Shown in pieces: positions 37,301-43,300 of a DNA stretch of 64,000 nt. Location: assembly GCF_015706575.1 (NCBI RefSeq), contig NW_024037057.1:1631501-1695500 (forward strand), given 5' to 3'. Below the pieces are notes generated by a model that worked only from the letters and a program-made list of their open reading frames with translations, did no database searches and was not told the DNA's origin. Within the stretch, counting starts at the first letter, position 1, and each line of letters starts with the position of its first letter. The DNA comes from Patiria miniata (Eukaryota > Echinodermata > Asteroidea > Valvatida > Asterinidae). The position numbers were made by a program, and so were the translations under genes.

Positions 37301-40300
37301 CAAATTCACTATATCTGACCAGGTAGGCAACACAAAACAAGCAGCATTGGTCCACTGTTTGATTGAACAACCTGCCAACAGTATCCTAGCGTTTGCAATT
37401 AGTTTTGTTAAGAACTGCTGTTAAAAATACCTAAATTGGACTTGTCTGTATTTACTTAATATAAGGACATTGCTTGTGCTGTTGCAGATTTAGTTGGCAA
37501 ATGTATTTGCTATTGTGGCCCATGTGTCACTGCTATTTGAGATTCAGATGGTAGTTTATGTTTGGTTGCTACTTTAGAGTCACTTAGTCTGTTGGGCTGA
37601 GTGAATTTGACTAATTCAAGAGGAATTGGGGTTGAAGCAATCATAATTGCAGTTTTGACAGTGCACGTTCAGAACATTACAATCAAAGGTAATAGATTGT
37701 CAGTCAATTATATCAACAACCACTGCTGGTAGCAAGACATAGTTTAATGATGGTTTCATTTAAAAAATAATTGATAAATATGATTCTGTTATTAACTGTT
37801 TTCTCTATTGTTTTTTTCAGTGTATTTCAGTTCTGTGTATTTCAAAGTTTGGAAAAGTCTTTACCAGTTATTTTTCCTTTTTTGTCAACACAGAGTCAGC
37901 CTATTGACCCTCTTCTCAAAGGTTGTATCCAGGATTTCTTGAGGACGATGGAAGATCCTGACCTGAATGTCCGTCGAGTGTCCCTGGTCACATTCAATTC
38001 TGCAGCACATAATAAACCCTCGTTAATCCGAGATCTGCTGGATCAGATATTGCCTAATCTCTACAATGAAACTAAAGTCAGAGTAAGTCAAAAATCAGAT
38101 TTTAACAAATAACGAAATAATCATACATGTATGTCAGCTTATATGTCTTGCTGTGATAGACTCTATAAGCTTTAGTCCAAACTTGTTCTAAACAGGGTTT
38201 TGTGTAGTGCTGGCAATTCTCCAGGGAAATGAAAGCCTGTTACAACTGATAATGTAGTAACCAACTGATAATGTATCACCAACCGATAATGTCACACAAA
38301 TTGACCGATACTGTATCACTAACCGATAATGTAACAGAAATTGACCGATAGTGTACTAAATGTTACTACACTATCGGTCAATATTTGTTACATTATCGGT
38401 TAAGACCGATTATGTAACAACAATCGACTGTCAATAGGCTGTTACATTATCGGTTAGTGATACAGTATCGGTCAATTTGTGTGACATTATCGGTTGGTGA
38501 TACATTATCCGTTGGTTACAACTTACTACATTATCAGTTGTAACAAAGCCCAAGTGCAAAACACTGCAAAATAATGGGTTGATTTGTGAAAGCACTTACA
38601 AACTTGAACTATTTTGGGCAATTACAAAACAGTAATAAGGGCTTGGCTAATGTTTCTTAACCAATAATTATAAAATTAAGGAAAAGTGTTGCTACCCGAC
38701 GCCACTTTTTTCTTCATATATCATCTCAATGAACGTCAGTCATTGTAAAAATGATAAGACATGAATCTGGGACTGAGAAACATTTCCAGTTTTGTTAGGA
38801 AATACTTAGGAAATATTTTTTTTGACTCTCCATACACTTTGCACACAACCGCTGAAGTGGCGTCAGGTTGCAACATTTTTTCCTAACATTAATTTGTTTA
38901 ACATATCAATAACTTTTCTTTCTAAAACTTATCTTTAATTGTTTAGATTTACTCTCTTTTGAGTGACTGTCTTTGTCTAATGAGAAATGTTTACCAGGTG
39001 TTAGTTATCTATTTAGAATGTAACTTATTTATTCTTCCTCATAGGTCAGTGCTAATAAGAGGATAATTGTGGGATAGAGCAGTTATAACCGATTTGAAAC
39101 AAGCGGCCTCCTTGTTAGACATCCATGTGGAGTATTCAGGAGGGAATTCACCAAGTACCATGTACCTTAACTGATCCAACACACTCTTCCAATTCATAAA
39201 TACCTTCTTGGTAAGATCAAAAATCAAAGAATTGTAAGCTTTGCTTCTCATACTATTAGTCTCTGGTTAATAGACTGTTATCAATTTGATATTGCAGAAG
39301 GAACTAATTCGGGAGGTGGAAATGGGACCTTTCAAACATACAGTTGATGACGGCTTGGACATCAGAAAGGTTGGTTTCTTATATTGTATATCAGTGCTAC
39401 CATCATAAGTCAAAGCTTAGCCGTGATCAAGACTAAAGCAATCTGACACTTTTTTTAATTGATGCATTGACAATAAGCATATGGCACAGGTGGTGTAAAT
39501 CCCCACTGCAGATGATGAATGTAGCCAGTCAAATGCTTGTCATTTACATTGCCATTTTCTAAGCATGTGTACATGGACATGTGTGCTTGATTTCACTGCT
39601 GTGTGTGGTACATGTTTGTGTGCTAAATATACTTACATTCCAATTCGTTTATTGTTTTTACTGAGTGAGCAAGCTCATTTAATACTTAATTCACCTCATT
39701 TGTCAGGGGAAAAACATGTAACATAAATAACGTGATAATAGTGTGATAGCTAGAGCAGTTACAAATGTGTGGTTTCAAACCAGTTAGCGGCCTGGCCACC
39801 GATAACAGCCTGAGCCATTTTTACACTGTTGATACTCTTTTACTCTGTGTCGGGGACCTTTTCTATGGTGTGTGCTGTGCACATAGCTGCCAACTGTTAC
39901 TAATTTTTCGTAATTATTACGAATTGTTTGTTAAATTACGAAAATACGATTTGCCACTAAAACATTACGAATTTCCCATTTTCTACCTAACGAGAAAAAA
40001 AATACTTGTAAAGTATCGTTTTTGACCGAAAACTTCTGGTGAAATGTCGCGTTAATGGATGGACTGGTGACAAGTCTAATAAGAATGCAGTCAAGCACCT
40101 GATAGACATCAATGCAGTGTGCGCAGTGGAGTACTTGAGGACCAGACTAAAAGTATTTTTCAATGGTGTGTCATTTGTGTGCATCTCGTGGATGTCTGGT
40201 TGTGTACTGTATGTGAGTACTTTTCAGTGATGATCGTGAGCACATTTGGTCGCTTATTGCCGGGATGAGACCCATCAGTGCAAGATTTTAATCATGGAAT

Positions 40301-43300
40301 TTAATAAGAGTATGGTTGGAATAATTGATAATAGAGTTTGAGTTTGTCACAACGTCCAGAAAAGATAAATCAGCATGCGTTTGCAAGGTATGTTGGCGGG
40401 ATATTTCTATTGCATACGGTGGCCCTAAATCATTCATAAAAACATTGATACGAACTCGAAACTCCACATCGATAGCATGCATCTCAAAAAAAATATGTGC
40501 ACGTTATTATTGTTATTATTTATTTGGCTTCAACAAACGAATACAGACATTAAAACAAAATTAATTTTAAAAAAAAAAAATCTTTTTTTTTTTTTTTTTT
40601 TAATTATCTTTTGGCCTACAGTACATAATTATTCACAACAAGAAGGGTATGCACATGTATGTGTATATGTAAACCATGTACCTGTACTCAATGTTGGTAA
40701 AACTTTTGATAAAACGAGCAGATGAAAATGACCGCGCGGGTTGATTACTAATTGGGATTTTGAAAAGTTGGCAGCTATGTGTGCATGCGGACACCTCTCC
40801 TTAAAAGCAACATTCATGTAGACCAAAGTTACATGAAACGTGACTGTGACCACCAGAATTGTGAGCAATTCTTTGGTGTGGGGTCATAATTCAAGTTGCA
40901 AGTTTGTGAGAGCAAGTCTCTATTTGAGTCCTAGGTCAGTCTTTATTCATATTCAAGTCTTTGAGAGCAAGTCTCAAATCACTGTACAAAAGTTACTTGA
41001 CTTTTGTGCAGAGCGAATGTTTACTCTTTCAATGTTTCTAAGCTAGCATGTTTTATTGCACAAAACAAACGTGTTAGGTGCAACTTCTCCGAACTAAGCA
41101 ATGCTTTTTAGATGAAGTGTGAGATATTAATGTGGTGAGGTTTGCTTCCGCAGGCTGCCTTTGAGTGCATGTATACTCTATTGGATTCCTGTCTGGATAG
41201 ACTGGACATCTTTGAGTTCCTCAATCACCTAGAAGATGGTCTGAAGGATCATTATGATGTCAAGGTTAGTAGATAATTCATCACTCTTCAGAGACGAAAC
41301 TTTTCCGATTTTAATTGGAAACATACTTTTTACTTTTCCAACGAAATTTTCCTTTTTTTTAATGATTTGTCGTACAGATTTTGATTTTTTAACAATTTTC
41401 CACTGTATATTGTTTTATTTAAATAATAATTTTGAAGTAAAGTCGATGAAAACGGCATGTAAAAATTATCACTTTTCCGGCTGGATAAAAAGTTAAACAT
41501 TGACCTGTGCACATGATTTTCTGCGTCACACAGTAAGGCAAAAAAATAAGTCTCCGGTTTCTGGTATACGCCCGTGTCCCCGTGGCCATGCGCGTCGGCA
41601 AAATGAAAACAGTTTTTTTTTTCAATGTAAGATACTGTCTCAAAACTGCCAAACTCACTGGTTTGACTGGAGTCCTGCTGCTGCACAATTTTAATGTGTT
41701 TTTAGATGGGGTTACGATTGAGTATAAGCTTTATGTGGCCTCTCTGGACTCCCATATATTTTGCACAAAATTTAGTCTGGCACCATTTGCAGTCATCAGC
41801 CAACATTTGAAGAAAAAAAAAGTAAAAAAAAAAAAAAGCGGCGTCGCCGCACCACTTTTGGGGCAAACTCCATACCAGAAACTGGAGACTTTTTTGGGGC
41901 CTAATATAGGGGGGTTCGTGCGTGCACAGCACACGATGATATGCAATGGTGCACTGTACATAAACCGCACCGGCTGGCCGCGGCTTATAGCACATGGCTG
42001 GCCAGGTACGGCTACATGAACAATCCCATTGTTAAATCCAACATTTTGTGCGACTTTCGGAAGATTCAGATTTAGTTGTACAAAATGGAATGTTGGAAGA
42101 AAGAGGCGATAATTATGCCTGATTTTTCCCACATACGTTAGTAGAATCATGGTAGAGTCATGGACATGATTGAAGCACATAAATGGTGCCTTTGTCTTTC
42201 AGACTTTTTTTTCGACTTTCTCAATAAGTTTTTACTGTAAAATTAAAAAAAAAAGCTAATAAGATAAGGTTTGCACATTGGAAGTATTCATAAGACAGAA
42301 GACAACAAAACAAAATCTTTGTAGTTGATTATAGACATAATTTGTAATGTTTTACTGACTATTGGGTAGTTTTATGGCAGTTAAAGGTAAAAACAATATT
42401 CCAACAAAGCATTCAAATATATCAGATTAGCACACATTTCTCTCTTTTGGACTTTTAGAGAAAAAAAAATCTTCAACTAAAAGTCCAATAATAAATTATT
42501 AGTTAAACTGTTCAGGTCAGGAATTGCTTCTTTGGGATGAACATTTTTGTGACTTCATATATTATAGATGCTGACGTACTTGATGTTAGTGAGATTGTCA
42601 ACATTATGTCCTCCAGCAATACTGCAACGTAAGTACCAACATGTACCATTTACTACTTTCTGTCTTCAATTTATTGCAAAATAACTAATAAACTTGTTGG
42701 AGAATGTATTAATTATGGATTTAGGCAAAATATGTTATGTATCAGAAAATGTTATGGTTCATTTTTTGTTTGTTTGTTTGTTGGGGTGTTTGTTTGTTTG
42801 TTTGTTTTAGATCTTTTTTTTACTTCAAGAACTCGAATTTTACAGCATATTTTGTGACAGATTGTGTTAAAGATGTTTTCAAGGTCCTGGATTTATGAAT
42901 AGATTTTGATGGATTTGTTTCTTTTCATCAACTCAGTTTCAATATTTTTTGTGTGAAAATCAATATGTTCTTTTTGTTTTGATATATCCTCAACCCTCCA
43001 TTATCTGCGCAGGTAACGCTTGCATACGCGCGCGTGTTGTCACACACAAATTGAAGGTGAGCGCGTAGAAAAAAGACCGCGTGGCTTTAGGGGGCCTGAC
43101 GATATATTTATTTAGTTATGATATTTTGCTGCCGTACAAGCTATTTTTATTGCATGAATTTGTATTGGCACATAGGTCTTGACAGACTGATTGAACCATT
43201 AAGGAATACATGTACAACCAAGGTCAAGGCAAACTCAGTCAAGCAGGAGTTTGAGAAACAAGATGAATTGAAGCGATCAGCAATGAGAGCTGTAGCATCA

